From NCBI GenBank assembly GCA_016709025.1, contig JADJEQ010000004.1, positions 315,647-379,646 on the forward strand: a stretch of DNA of 64,000 nucleotides, in the 5' to 3' direction. This stretch comes from Bacteroidales bacterium (GTDB lineage Bacteria > Bacteroidota > Bacteroidia > Bacteroidales > Lentimicrobiaceae). The notes beneath the pieces were generated by a model, which saw only the letters and a list, made by a program, of their open reading frames with translations, was not told where the DNA came from and did not search any database. Positions 28,117 through 38,161 of this stretch are shown one piece after another; the first letter of the stretch is position 1; every line of letters begins with the position of its first letter. The translations under genes were made by a program, and so were the position numbers.

Positions 28117-29535
28117 ATGAATAAAACTTTACAGGTAACTAAGTATGTGGTTGTGGATCTGATTTCTGCCTTCCTGGCATGGGGGGCGTTTTTCATATAC
28201 CGAAAAGTATCTGTAGATCCTAATGTGTTTGATTATCCGGAGGTTATATACAAGGACACGAACCTCCTTTACGGACTGATCTTTATACCGGTTTTCTGGC
28301 TATGCCTTTATATCATGATGGGCACGTATCGCCGAATATACAGGAAATCAAGACTTAAAGAACTCGGGCAAACGCTGCTTATCACGGTTATAGGAGTCAT
28401 TATCCTGTTTTTTGCTCTAATCCTTGACGATACTATTATCAGTTACCGCAATTACTACGAGTCTGTTTTGGTCCTCTTTGCGCTGCATTTTGTACCCACC
28501 TACCTGTTCAGGCTCATTCTCACTTCCATCACGGCATATCGCATCCATCACAAAATCATCGGATTCAATACCATTGTTGTAGGAAGCAATGGAAATGCAA
28601 TCTCAATTTTCAATGAGATTGAAAACCAGGAAAAATCAAGTGGGAACCACTTTGTAGGCTTTGTTAATGCAGTGGATTACAATGACTATAAGCTAAAGAA
28701 GTTTCTGAAACACCTGGGGCATATCAATGATTTAAAGAACATTATAAAAGAGCACAACGTGGAGGAAGTCATTATTGCCATCGAGCGTTCGGAGGTTAAG
28801 ACCATCGAACAGATTATAACAGAAGTTGAAGACACCAACGTGGTGATCAAGGTAATCCCTGATATGCAGGACTATCTGCTCGGCACCATCAGGTCTACTT
28901 CCATTTTCCATGCACCACTTCTGCAGATATCTCCCGATCTGATGCCTGCATGGCAACAATCGCTCAAACGAATCATCGACATTGTGGCTTCAATTATAGC
29001 CATGACCATTCTCATTCCTGCTTATGTAGGTGTCGCCCTGGGCATTAAATTCACCTCGAGAGGGCCGGTTCTTTACAAACAACAGCGAATGGGCATTCAC
29101 GGCAGGCCCTTTACCATGATCAAATTCAGAAGCATGTATTGCGATGCTGAAAAAGGCGGCATTCCGCAACTTTCATCAAAGGAAGATCCACGGATTACCC
29201 GTTTTGGCCGTTTTCTGCGTAAAGTCAGGCTTGATGAAATCCCCCAGTTCTGGTCAGTGCTTATCGGCGATATGTCGCTGGTTGGCCCTCGTCCTGAACG
29301 CCAGTACTTTATCGACCAGATCGTGCAACGTGCCCCGCACTATCGTTTGCTTCAAAAAGTAAAACCCGGCATCACTTCCTGGGGGCAGGTTAAATATGGC
29401 TATGCCGAAAATGTGGATGAGATGATTGAGCGCCTGAAATTCGACATCCTCTACATCGAAAACATGTCACTTGCCATGGATCTGAAAATCCTGATCTATA
29501 CCGTGCTGATCGTTGCCCAGGGAAGAGGGAAGTGA
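28117..29535 (+). CDS. Polyprenyl-phosphate sugar-1-phosphate transferase (exopolysaccharide initiator)
   Basis: A 472-residue membrane enzyme that loads the first sugar phosphate onto undecaprenyl phosphate. Four or five N-terminal helices (about residues 8-135) are followed by a CoA-binding-like domain (about 140-260), another helix at about 290-312, and the catalytic domain with QQRMGIHGRPFTMIKFRSM, KVRLDEIPQFWSVL and GDMSLVGPRPERQYF. It belongs to the WbaP/CpsE-like group. It is co-transcribed with the upstream lipoprotein. No further polysaccharide genes follow; the flank is a repeat and poly-G tract, so any cluster may be lost at that faulty join. Confidence 0.93.
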   Translation: MNKTLQVTKYVVVDLISAFLAWGAFFIYRKVSVDPNVFDYPEVIYKDTNLLYGLIFIPVFWLCLYIMMGTYRRIYRKSRLKELGQTLLITVIGVIILFFALILDDTIISYRNYYESVLVLFALHFVPTYLFRLILTSITAYRIHHKIIGFNTIVVGSNGNAISIFNEIENQEKSSGNHFVGFVNAVDYNDYKLKKFLKHLGHINDLKNIIKEHNVEEVIIAIERSEVKTIEQIITEVEDTNVVIKVIPDMQDYLLGTIRSTSIFHAPLLQISPDLMPAWQQSLKRIIDIVASIIAMTILIPAYVGVALGIKFTSRGPVLYKQQRMGIHGRPFTMIKFRSMYCDAEKGGIPQLSSKEDPRITRFGRFLRKVRLDEIPQFWSVLIGDMSLVGPRPERQYFIDQIVQRAPHYRLLQKVKPGITSWGQVKYGYAENVDEMIERLKFDILYIENMSLAMDLKILIYTVLIVAQGRGK

Positions 29536-29998
<463 letters not shown>

Positions 29999-30580
29999 CT
30001 AAATCAGCCCGTTCTCAATCATCTGTACAATCGTCTCAATGTCCCTGTCTTTGCCTTCAGGGTCATATTTTTCCTTCAGATTGTAGCCGAACAGGCGACT
30101 CAGGTTCTGCCAGAAGAAGGCTACAAAATTTCCTCTGAGTTCCTGAACAATATGGTAGGTGGGAGTTCCGGTTTCCCGGTCAACGAGTTTCAGCAGGATT
30201 CGGCCCTGTGTGAAGGTCAGGCCTTTCAATTCCTCCCCGAATTCGGATTTCAATTCATCTTCAGCCCTTTTGTAGAGTTTACGCTGCTCCTTATCGGTTA
30301 GCCCGGCCATCATCGAATCGTATTCCTGGAGTTTGATACCTGCCAGCCTGGCATAGGGGTATACTTTTTTAACATTCCTTGCCAGCTTGTCGAAACGGCG
30401 CTGGTCGGCTGGTGTCCGGTAAATAATAAAACCTTTGATTCTGACCTCGGGGAGCGACATCATTGGGACAGTATCGCCATTCTCAATTCTCGCTTTTACG
30501 ACGATTACATCGTAACTCTGCGAAAATGCAGGGAAAAGCAGGCCAATCCAGGTAACAATTGTGAATATCAGGCGTTTCAT
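29999..30580 (-). CDS. DUF4294 domain protein
   Basis: A 193-residue exported protein with a signal peptide (MKRLIFTIV..., cleavage after AFSQ). The body matches DUF4294, a family almost confined to Bacteroidota: MMSLPEVRIKGF, FDKLARNVKKVYPYAR and QGRILLKLVDRETG. The function is unknown; it probably works in the periplasm or on the outer membrane. The start at 30580 is chosen because the signal peptide begins there; in-frame ATGs exist at 30586 and 30619. It follows clpX by about 150 bases in the same direction, and its 3' end abuts the repeat/poly-G tract. Confidence 0.82.
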   Translation of the reverse strand: MKRLIFTIVTWIGLLFPAFSQSYDVIVVKARIENGDTVPMMSLPEVRIKGFIIYRTPADQRRFDKLARNVKKVYPYARLAGIKLQEYDSMMAGLTDKEQRKLYKRAEDELKSEFGEELKGLTFTQGRILLKLVDRETGTPTYHIVQELRGNFVAFFWQNLSRLFGYNLKEKYDPEGKDRDIETIVQMIENGLI

Positions 30581-30733
30581 GCCCATGTCGAAGTTTTGAT
30601 TTCCGGCAGATAAACGCAAATACAGTGCCGGATATTATAACGCAACTTACTATCAAATGTTTTGCCAGATTTATTTACCCGGACAAAAAATTGATCAATC
30701 CGATTCATAAGGTCATAGGAGATCACAGGACTG

Positions 30734-31965
30734 TTATGCAACGCGCAACCTGGTCAGATTAGCCTTGCCCATTTTCTCTTCAGCATACGACCTGGTAATC
30801 TTCAGCTCGCTGGTTCCATGCGCTGAAGGTAGTTCAAACATAGCATCGATGAGGATGGCCTCCATGATGGAACGCAACCCCCGGGCCCCGAGTTTGAATT
30901 CAACTGCTTTTTCCACGATGTATTCGAGCACCTGTTCGTTGAAACTCAGCTTAATTCCATCCATTTCAAAAAGCCGGACAAACTGTTTAACCAGCGCATT
31001 TTTAGGCTCGGTCAATATCTGACGCAATATCTTTTCGTCGAGCGGGCTCAGGTATGTAACCACCGGCAGGCGTCCGACCAGTTCAGGAATAAGGCCAAAA
31101 CTCTTCAGATCCTGAGGGGCTATGTATTGCAAAAGGTTACTGCGATCGACCTGGTCCTGGTCTTTACTTACATATCCGATGGAATTGGTTTGCATGCGGG
31201 AAGCAATTTTCTTTTCAATACCATCGAAAGCACCTCCTGCCACAAAGAGTATATTCTGGGTATTGATCTGAATCATCCTTTGCTCCGGATGCTTCCGGCC
31301 GCCCTGCGGGGGTACGTTAACCACCGAACCCTCAAGCAATTTTAACAGTGCCTGCTGAACCCCCTCGCCCGACACATCGCGGGTAATGCTCGGATTATCA
31401 CTCTTACGGGCAATTTTATCAATTTCATCGATGAAAACAATTCCTTTTCTGCGGCGGCTACATCATAATCAGCAGACTGAAGCAACCTTGAAAGGATACT
31501 TTCCACATCTTCACCCACATAACCAGCTTCGGTAAGTACAGTAGCATCGGCAATGCAGAAAGGTACATGCAGCAGTTTGGCAATGGTTCTTGCCAGCAGT
31601 GTTTTACCTGTACCGGTCTCCCCTACCAGGATAATGTTCGATTTTTCAATCTCCACATCATCTTTGGTAACCGTCTGCCCTATGCGCTTGTAATGGTTAT
31701 ATACAGCTACTGCCAGAACCTTCTTGGCATCGTCCTGTCCAATTACATACTGGTCGAGATATACCTTGATTTCGGCAGGTTTGTAAACTTTCATTTTGGA
31801 ATAATCCTTGCCGGTCACAGCAGAAGAACGAATCTCCTCATTCAGGATATCCCTGGCCTGCTCAACACAGTAATCGCAGATATGGGCATCCAGCCCGGCT
31901 ATCAGCATATTGGTTTCGCTGCGGGGACGTCCGCAAAACGAACACTTTTCTTCTTTTTTAGGCAT
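30734..31965 (-). CDS. clpX: ATP-dependent Clp protease ATPase subunit, with a one-base frameshift
   Basis: ClpX unfolds tagged proteins and feeds them to ClpP. The N-terminal zinc domain (CSFCGRP ... CDYCVEQA) and Walker A ([11 protein letters not shown]) are in frame from 31965 to about 31443. The rest ([14 protein letters not shown], sensor and C-terminal domain) lies in another frame from about 31440 to 30734. The break falls exactly at Walker B: minus-strand GAAAAGGAATTG should read GAAAAGGGAATTG to give [11 protein letters not shown]. The total length of 1232 bases is one short of a 410-codon gene. A missing G in a short homopolymer of a highly conserved gene is most likely a sequencing error, but a true pseudogene cannot be excluded. 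Confidence 0.92.
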
Positions 31966-32182
31966 AATCTTCCTTAATCAGTCCTTTATTAATCAATCTC
32001 TTATGAAAAAGTAAGTCCTATTTCAAAAAAAACTATTCTTCTTCAAAACTAACTGATTTCCAACGGCAAAGTTACACAAAAACCCGATTGTTGAAACCAA
32101 TCAATTGCAGGGAACGTTTACGAATCAGGCAAAATAACCGGCATAAATAAATTTAAAGGCAGGGATGAATTCCCGGGCATGA

Positions 32183-32234
32183 ATAAATAAACAGGTAGGG
32201 ACACGACATGTCGTGTCCCTACCTGTTTATTTAT
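32183..32234. repeat. Perfect 52-bp palindrome (copy A)
   Basis: Two 26-base arms are fully complementary with no loop, centred between 32208 and 32209. The core is AGGGACACGACA and its complement. It lies 17 bases after the clpP stop (minus strand), where it could end transcription. The same core occurs in four or five further copies in this window, each with its own self-complementary flank. Confidence 0.9.
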
Positions 32235-32251
32235 CGATTCTTCTATACGAT

Positions 32252-32947
32252 TTATCGTAAAGCCAGAGAAAAATGATTATTTATTCCCCTCACCAGTACC
32301 TCATCAATCATACCATAAGCTTTGGCTTCTTCGGCTGTCATCCAGTAGTCACGGTCAGAATCCTTTTCAATTTTCTTGAAAGGCTGTTTTGAATGCTGGG
32401 CAATGATTTCATAAAGTTCCTTTTTAAGTTTCAGTATCTCACGGGTGGTTATCTCAATGTCAGATGCCTGTCCCTGTGCCCCTCCCATCGGCTGATGAAT
32501 CAGAATACGGGAGTGTTTCAGAGCGGTGCGTTTTCCTTCCTGTCCGGCACATAAAAGCACGGCACCCATAGAGGCGGCCATTCCGGTACAGATGGTGGCG
32601 ACATCGGGAGCGATGTACTGCATGGTATCATAAATCCCAAGACCGGCATATACCGACCCACCTGGGGTATTGAGGTATATCTGAATATCCTTTTTCGGAT
32701 CAACCGATTCAAGGAAGAGCAACTGGGCCTGAATAATGTTGGCTACATAATCGTCGATGGGTACGCCAAGAAAAATAATCCTGTCCATCATCAACCGTGA
32801 GAACACGTCCATCGTAGCAATGTTCAGCTGGCGCTCCTCAATGATGGTTGGAGAAATATATCCATTGAAAGTGGAGGTAAATTTGTCGAGTGTCAGGCTG
32901 CTGATTCCGCGATGCCCGGTGGCATATTTTCTGAATTCGTTTTGCAT
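32252..32947 (-). CDS. clpP: ATP-dependent Clp protease proteolytic subunit
   Basis: A 231-residue serine protease that forms the double-heptamer chamber served by ClpX. The catalytic triad is visible: Ser in [11 protein letters not shown], His in [14 protein letters not shown] and Asp in [14 protein letters not shown]. Length and sequence are normal for Bacteroidota. It precedes clpX (minus strand) by 286 bases, with the copy-A palindrome between them. In relatives tig sits directly upstream; here tig is 5.2 kb away behind three opposite-strand genes, and clpP has its own TAATTTTG promoter element about 25 bases before the ATG. Confidence 0.97.
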   Translation of the reverse strand: MQNEFRKYATGHRGISSLTLDKFTSTFNGYISPTIIEERQLNIATMDVFSRLMMDRIIFLGVPIDDYVANIIQAQLLFLESVDPKKDIQIYLNTPGGSVYAGLGIYDTMQYIAPDVATICTGMAASMGAVLLCAGQEGKRTALKHSRILIHQPMGGAQGQASDIEITTREILKLKKELYEIIAQHSKQPFKKIEKDSDRDYWMTAEEAKAYGMIDEVLVRGINNHFSLALR

Positions 32948-32969
32948 GGGTTTTGGTTTTTTATACTGT

Positions 32970-32977
32970 CAAAATTA
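32970..32977 (-). promoter_or_regulatory. Candidate -7 element of clpP
   Basis: On the minus strand this reads TAATTTTG, an exact TAnnTTTG match ending about 22 bases before the clpP ATG. A T-rich element about 23 bases upstream could be the -33 region. It gives clpP its own promoter, as expected if clpP is no longer transcribed from tig. Confidence 0.45.
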
Positions 32978-33165
32978 CAGGTTTTCGCCGAAATGTCCTT
33001 AAAAACTTCAGGATTTTTCAGTTTTGTTGGTATGTCCAATACCATGCCATGAGTGGTATTCAACAAGCTATTCTGATTTTGGGGAAGACAGGTTAAACTG
33101 AGTCTGCAGACAAGGGTAATGTATAAAAGGATTTTGGGTGAAGAAATTCTCCTGAATTAAATACT

Positions 33166-33289
33166 GACCTGTTGTGCGGTTAAATAGCTATAATACTGAA
33201 AATAAGTCATATTGAGCGAAGTCGAAATATGGCTTCGACTCCGCTCAGCCTGACATACCGTGAGTTATGTTATTAACCGCACAACCAGA
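33166..33289. mobile_element. MITE-like element with 8-bp target duplication
   Basis: A 124-bp non-coding element flanked by the direct repeat TAAATACT (33158-33165 and 33290-33297). Its ends are inverted repeats (TGTTGTGCGGTTAA near 33171 against TTAACCGCACAACC near 33274). Nested inside is a second inverted repeat (GAGCGAAGTCGAA against TTCGACTCCGCTC). The whole can fold into one long hairpin. There is no reading frame. The inner motif is a common Bacteroidota dispersed word. Confidence 0.65.
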
Positions 33290-33535
33290 TAAATACTACT
33301 TTCTTAATAAAGCCAGACTAAGCCTGTTATGGAGAAAACCAGGCCCGGGTAAATGCAGTTTCAATCCCACGAATCATTAACCTGTAAATAATTTGTTAAA
33401 TTTTTGTTAATTAAGCTAAACTAATGATCAATAAGCAATTAAGCATGTTATAAATACACTCGTTTCTCCTTTAAAGAATAAAACTCTACACCGCAATCCC
33501 CATCATCCTCTTAATCATCTAAACTACTCAACAAC

Positions 33536-34672
33536 ATGAGCAGAAATATCTTTTCATTATTATTGGCAATGACAATGTTAATAATTTATACAAATGGTTA
33601 TTCCCAGGGTGTAGCCATCAGCGAAACCAATGCCCCGCCCGACCCTTCAGCCATGCTTGATGTGGAATCAACCACCAGGGGATTTCTGCCTCCCCGTCTG
33701 ACTTCTGCACAACGCGCAGCCATTCTGGCCCCTGCCTCAGGCCTGTTAGTCTTTGACACCGACTTCAATGCCTTGTTTGTGATGACCGGAGAGGGATGGA
33801 TGCGGGTTGATTACGGTGATAAATGGCTGAAAGACGAAGACAACAACCTTACCTACAATCTGGGTAAAGTCGGGATCGGTGTTAGCTATCCGGTAACGGA
33901 ACTTGAAATTGATGGTCAGATTAAAATAAACGGTGGTGGCCCGGGTGCCGGAAAAGTGCTTACCAGCGACGCAGCAGGGACGGCTACCTGGCTGAATACC
34001 CCGATGAGTATTCTGGGGACCGCACAGTCTTCAGGTTATTCGAATATAACTTCCGATTTCAGTTTTTTTGTTCCTCCTGCAATGATTGAACTGCCTGAAG
34101 CGGCCAGTATTATGATCCATTCTTCCCGGGGACTGGGAACAACCACAGGCATCAATGCATCGGGAACACTCAGCTTGTATATCTGTTACCGGAACACCAA
34201 TGGCGGCTTTCTTCAGTCCATCGGGGGTGGAATTCTTGGTTTGCGCTTACCGGCCAATACCAGAATCCCTTTTTCGCTATCCTATTCTACCCCACTTCTC
34301 CCGGCCGGGATCTACGAAGTCGGTCTTTGCGGATTGTGCTACGATCCAGCGCAGTGGAATTCAAATGAATACAGTTACACGAGTGCGATGGCTTATAAAC
34401 TGCCGGCAGGCACAACAGGACTTTCATTTAACACTCAGAATTCCGCTGAGGGGAATTTATCAAGAAACCCGACAGAAGAAAACAAATCTTCCGCTCCCGG
34501 GAATTCGCCGGTCGTTCCTGTTGCCGGAAGTGAATCACCAGAGATTGAGTCCAATACGACCATTGAAGAAAGAATCGAACAACTCAGCCGTGAGAACGAA
34601 AGCATTAAGACTCAACTGAACGAGATCAGCAGGATAATTGAATCCGGAGCTTCATCTTCATCGAAAAAATAG
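33536..34672 (+). CDS. Exported protein with shared head module and coiled-coil tail
   Basis: A 378-residue exported protein. After the signal peptide (ends NGYSQ, about residue 24) comes a head found in many Bacteroidota surface proteins: VAISETNAPPDPSAMLDVES, then a PPRLTSAQRAAI...GLLVFDT unit and a VGIGVSYPVTELEIDGQI...GPGAGKVLTSDAAGTATW unit, to about residue 155. The middle (about 160-300) is an unrecognised beta-rich domain. The last 60 residues are a coiled coil (about 335-370). No T9SS tail is visible. The next gene (34776) has the same head with a different tail. It is the first of three plus-strand genes inserted between clpP and tig. Confidence 0.75.
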   Translation: MSRNIFSLLLAMTMLIIYTNGYSQGVAISETNAPPDPSAMLDVESTTRGFLPPRLTSAQRAAILAPASGLLVFDTDFNALFVMTGEGWMRVDYGDKWLKDEDNNLTYNLGKVGIGVSYPVTELEIDGQIKINGGGPGAGKVLTSDAAGTATWLNTPMSILGTAQSSGYSNITSDFSFFVPPAMIELPEAASIMIHSSRGLGTTTGINASGTLSLYICYRNTNGGFLQSIGGGILGLRLPANTRIPFSLSYSTPLLPAGIYEVGLCGLCYDPAQWNSNEYSYTSAMAYKLPAGTTGLSFNTQNSAEGNLSRNPTEENKSSAPGNSPVVPVAGSESPEIESNTTIEERIEQLSRENESIKTQLNEISRIIESGASSSSKK

Positions 34673-34775
34673 TATGCTGTTGTCATGAGTAAATATTTTA
34701 AATATTCAGGATAAAACCTGACAGATCATTGCCAAAATCTGTACCCTTAAAATCCTTGAAATCAATATACTCATT

Positions 34776-35864
34776 ATGAAAAAATATCTATTAGTCCTAT
34801 TATTCTCATTGATCATTCTTTGCAGTCAAAACCAGGCATTTTCGCAGGGGATAGCCATCAACGAAAGCAACACCCCGCCCGATCCTTCTGCCATGCTCGA
34901 TGTGGAATCAACTGAAAAAGGTATGCTGGTCCCGCGAATGACGAAGGTGCAACGCGATGCTATTTCAAACCCGGCCACCGGTTTGCTGATTTATCAGGCT
35001 GATGAAGAACCGGGGTTCCATTACAATGCCGGAACACCTGCTTCACCTGAATGGCGCAGAGTTGCAGGCAGCGATGACATTTGGCAGCGAACGGGTGATG
35101 ATGTTTACCGTATAGATGGGAATCTGGGTTTAGGGGTTGAAGATCCGACGCAAAAGTTGGATGTTAACGGTCAAATCAGGCTCAGGGGAGAAAATCCCGG
35201 GCCCGGCAAAATTCTGACTTCCGATGCAGATGGGAATGCCTCATGGCAGTCACGGTCAGGAATTTCTCCAATGAGTTGTATTGACATCGATGGCAACGTT
35301 TATCCCACCGTCGTTTTAGGCACACAAATATGGATGGCCGAAAACCTTCGGGTAACAAAATACCGCAACAGCGAATCCATACCAAACATTACCGATGGCG
35401 CTGCATGGAGTTCTCTGACAACTGGTGCACATTGCTGGTATAACAACAATCAAACGGAAAATGAAATTTTCGGGGCTATTTATAACTGGTATGCAGTGAA
35501 CGACCCCCAGGGGTTATGTCCGGAAGGTTGGAAAGTTCCCTCCGACAATGATTGGTCAATCCTGACAAACGGCCTTGGTGGAAATCTTGTGGCTGGCAGC
35601 AAACTTAAAGCTGTTTCTCCATTGTGGACAAATGACAACGATGATGCAACCAACTCAACCGGCCTTTCAGCTATCCCGGCTGGTCAGCGCGACTTATGGT
35701 CAGGACAATATTACGGGAGAGGCTTTTATACTGTCTGGTGGTCTTCCGGTGAAGCATCAAACGGGAATGGCTGGCTCCGCTATATTGATAATTCAACCGG
35801 AGAGATATTCAGGTGGAACAATACAAAGACTGAAGGCAATTCTGTCCGTTGTATCAGGGAATAA
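34776..35864 (+). CDS. FISUMP-domain exported protein
   Basis: A 362-residue protein with a signal peptide (ends QAFSQ, about residue 24) and the same head module as its neighbour (INESNTPPDPSAMLDVES, PRMTKVQRDAI, DPTQKLDVNGQI, GPGKILTSDADGNASW; to about 155). This is joined to a FISUMP domain (Fibrobacter succinogenes major paralogous domain, about 165-362) with IDGNVYPTVVLGTQIWMAENL, FGAIYNWYAV and LCPEGWKVPSDNDW. FISUMP domains are found on surface proteins of gut and sediment bacteria; the ligand is unknown. The two heads are also close at DNA level, so the genes probably arose by duplication with exchange of the C-terminal part. Confidence 0.85.
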   Translation: MKKYLLVLLFSLIILCSQNQAFSQGIAINESNTPPDPSAMLDVESTEKGMLVPRMTKVQRDAISNPATGLLIYQADEEPGFHYNAGTPASPEWRRVAGSDDIWQRTGDDVYRIDGNLGLGVEDPTQKLDVNGQIRLRGENPGPGKILTSDADGNASWQSRSGISPMSCIDIDGNVYPTVVLGTQIWMAENLRVTKYRNSESIPNITDGAAWSSLTTGAHCWYNNNQTENEIFGAIYNWYAVNDPQGLCPEGWKVPSDNDWSILTNGLGGNLVAGSKLKAVSPLWTNDNDDATNSTGLSAIPAGQRDLWSGQYYGRGFYTVWWSSGEASNGNGWLRYIDNSTGEIFRWNNTKTEGNSVRCIRE

Positions 35865-35939
35865 AATATTTTTCAGTAACATTCAGTTGCAAGAAGATAG
35901 AACAGACAATACTTCATTCTTAAGGTAACAGACCAGTAA

Positions 35940-35985
<46 letters not shown>

Positions 35986-36061
35986 CCCGGGTAATAATCA
36001 GCAATAAGGAATTAGAAATGATTGCTCCGGAATATCAACAAACATTGAAACCATAAAGGAA

Positions 36062-37810
36062 ATGAAAACAATTTTACGTCATCTTGGCATTTTAGCATTG
36101 ATTTTAGCATACACCCCCAAGGTCAGTTCTCAAGGTGTAATGATCTCCAACGACCCGGCTGCCCCTCAACCTTCCGCCTTGCTCCAAACTTTCGGCCTGG
36201 GAACCGGTGACGGAAATATATTGTTTATGGGGGAGTGGAAAGGTACTCCTGGTCCAGTGCCGGCCTTAAACGCAGGAACCCGCATGATGTGGTATCCCGA
36301 TAAGTCAGCCTTCAGGGCAGGCAGGGTGACCAGCGCCCAATGGAACACCGAAAATATCGGCAACTATTCCTCCGCAACCGGATTTAACACGACTGCCTCA
36401 GGATCATTTGCCAATGCCTGGGGATCGGTCACCACAGCCTCTGGTGCCCAGTCAACAGCATGGGGATTTAATAACATCGCTTCCGGAACCAGTTCCACTG
36501 CATGGGGTGAGAATACAACGGCACCATCCTTTGCTGAAACTGTTTTTGGGTTCAACAACACTGTATATACTCCGGCCAGTACCACAGCATGGGTAGCCGG
36601 CGATCGTCTTTTTGTGATCGGAAACGGATCAGCAGGCAACAGCGATGCCCTGGTTATGCTGAAAAACGGCAATACGGGACTAGGAACTTCCAGCCCCACG
36701 CAAAGGCTGGAAGTGGCTGGCAGTATCTACGGTCAATCGTCGAACTGGGCCATCCGCGGGGTGAAAACCGGAACAACCGGAACCTTCCCCGGGGTTTGGG
36801 GCGAAACTGAATCGGCCTCAGCCAATGCAAATGGTATCAGGGGCTTTGCAAACAATACAACATCCGGGTCAGGTTCCGCCGGGGTGTTTGGAAAGAATTT
36901 CGGCACAGCCAATACCAACTATGGAGTATTGGGAGAAGCGGTCTCGGTTCTGGGCCGCGGGGTTTATGGGTATGCCAGTTCAACTGCCGGAACCAATTAT
37001 GGTGTATATGGCCGCACCGAAAGCCCGGAAGGTTTTGGGGTATATGGAATCAATGCAGCTCCGCAATCAAATGGTTCAACAGTTATAGGTGCCCAGTTTG
37101 AAGTTAACGCGCTTTCCGGTGTAGCACTGCGGGCGATCGCAAACAGCACAGGCAGTTCTTCATTTGGCATCATCGGCAGGGTTTATTCCCAATTTGGCAC
37201 TGCCGTTTTTGGGGATTCGGATGCAAGTACAGGAGGTGGTTATGGGATCTGGGGAAATTCCAGCGCTCCGGGAGGCCTGGCAGGCTATTTTTCCGGTGAT
37301 GTTTTTGTGAGCGGCTCCTTTTCTGCCAGTGGAACCAAGTCGTTTGTCATTGATCACCCACACGATCCAGCAAATAAGTACCTGTATCATTACAATCTTG
37401 AGAGTCCTGAACCCTATAATCTCTATCAGGGTACCATCACTCTCGATGAAAGCGGATCGGTTTGGGTAAGCCTGCCTGACTATTTTGACGCCATCAATAA
37501 GGATTTCAGTTACCAGTTGACCGCCATTGGTGCTTCGATGCCCAACCTGCACATTGCAAATACAATCAAAGGTAACCGCTTTCAAATCAGCGGTGGTGTA
37601 GCCGGCAAACAGGTTTCATGGCAGGTTACTGCTTTACGTAATGATTCCGAAGTCAGGGAAAACGGATTCCTCACCGAAACAGAAAAACCGGAAAGAGAAA
37701 AAGGTACTTATCTTCATCCCGAAGGTTTTGGCCAGCCTAAAGAACTTCAACGCGACTACCAGCGGATTAATGAAGTCAGAAAGGAAGTACCCCGGTCTTC
37801 GCATGATTGA
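36062..37810 (+). CDS. Large exported protein with YadA-like head repeats
   Basis: A 582-residue protein with a signal peptide (ends KVSSQ) and an abbreviated head (VMISNDPAAPQPSALLQ). Residues about 95-170 contain degenerate 14-residue repeats of the YadA-head/Hep_Hag type (TTASGSFANAWGS, TTASGAQSTAWGF, IASGTSSTAWGE). Then a TQRLEVAGSI unit and several GVYGYASSTAGTNYGVYG-like glycine/tyrosine repeats (about 215-400) form a fibre-like shaft. The C-terminus (about 415-582) has a beta domain and a charged tail. This is the build of a trimeric surface fibre or tail-fibre-like adhesin; no membrane anchor or T9SS tail is seen. A tetranucleotide array lies just upstream. Confidence 0.78.
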   Translation: MKTILRHLGILALILAYTPKVSSQGVMISNDPAAPQPSALLQTFGLGTGDGNILFMGEWKGTPGPVPALNAGTRMMWYPDKSAFRAGRVTSAQWNTENIGNYSSATGFNTTASGSFANAWGSVTTASGAQSTAWGFNNIASGTSSTAWGENTTAPSFAETVFGFNNTVYTPASTTAWVAGDRLFVIGNGSAGNSDALVMLKNGNTGLGTSSPTQRLEVAGSIYGQSSNWAIRGVKTGTTGTFPGVWGETESASANANGIRGFANNTTSGSGSAGVFGKNFGTANTNYGVLGEAVSVLGRGVYGYASSTAGTNYGVYGRTESPEGFGVYGINAAPQSNGSTVIGAQFEVNALSGVALRAIANSTGSSSFGIIGRVYSQFGTAVFGDSDASTGGGYGIWGNSSAPGGLAGYFSGDVFVSGSFSASGTKSFVIDHPHDPANKYLYHYNLESPEPYNLYQGTITLDESGSVWVSLPDYFDAINKDFSYQLTAIGASMPNLHIANTIKGNRFQISGGVAGKQVSWQVTALRNDSEVRENGFLTETEKPEREKGTYLHPEGFGQPKELQRDYQRINEVRKEVPRSSHD

Positions 37811-38161
37811 ACTAATTCTGAGTAAATGAGTACCCGTGTGAACCTTGGCCTTAAAATGGAAAGAGATTTTTATGAACCAATTGATAAATTTGGTAACATA
37901 TAATTCTGCCTGATCCGGTTTTATAAGGTCTTCAAAAAGCTGAATACTGTTGTTGAAGTGATAAATTTCATCGTGTTAGAAAACACCTGAGCAGGAATCC
38001 TGTTTTCAATTTTCAACTATTTAGTGGTATGCCTGCCTGTAAAATACAATTGATGAAATGTAGTCAGAATACGACCAATAGAAATGAGGCAGGGACCTGA
38101 CATGTCGGGTCCCTGCCTCATTTCTATTTACAAACCGGCCGGAAATAAACAGGGGGATAAC
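37811..38161. other. Convergent intergenic gap before tig
   Basis: About 350 bases between the fibre gene and the tig stop. It contains no gene; the only clear structure is palindrome copy B near the tig end, listed separately. The rest is AT-rich without recognisable repeats. Confidence 0.6.
38077..38128. repeat. 52-bp palindrome (copy B)
   Basis: Two 26-base arms with a single mismatched pair, centred between 38102 and 38103, core AGGGACCTGACA. It lies 33 bases after the tig stop (minus strand). Its outer arms (AATAGAAATGAGGC) differ completely from those of copy A, yet are complementary to each other. Confidence 0.88.
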
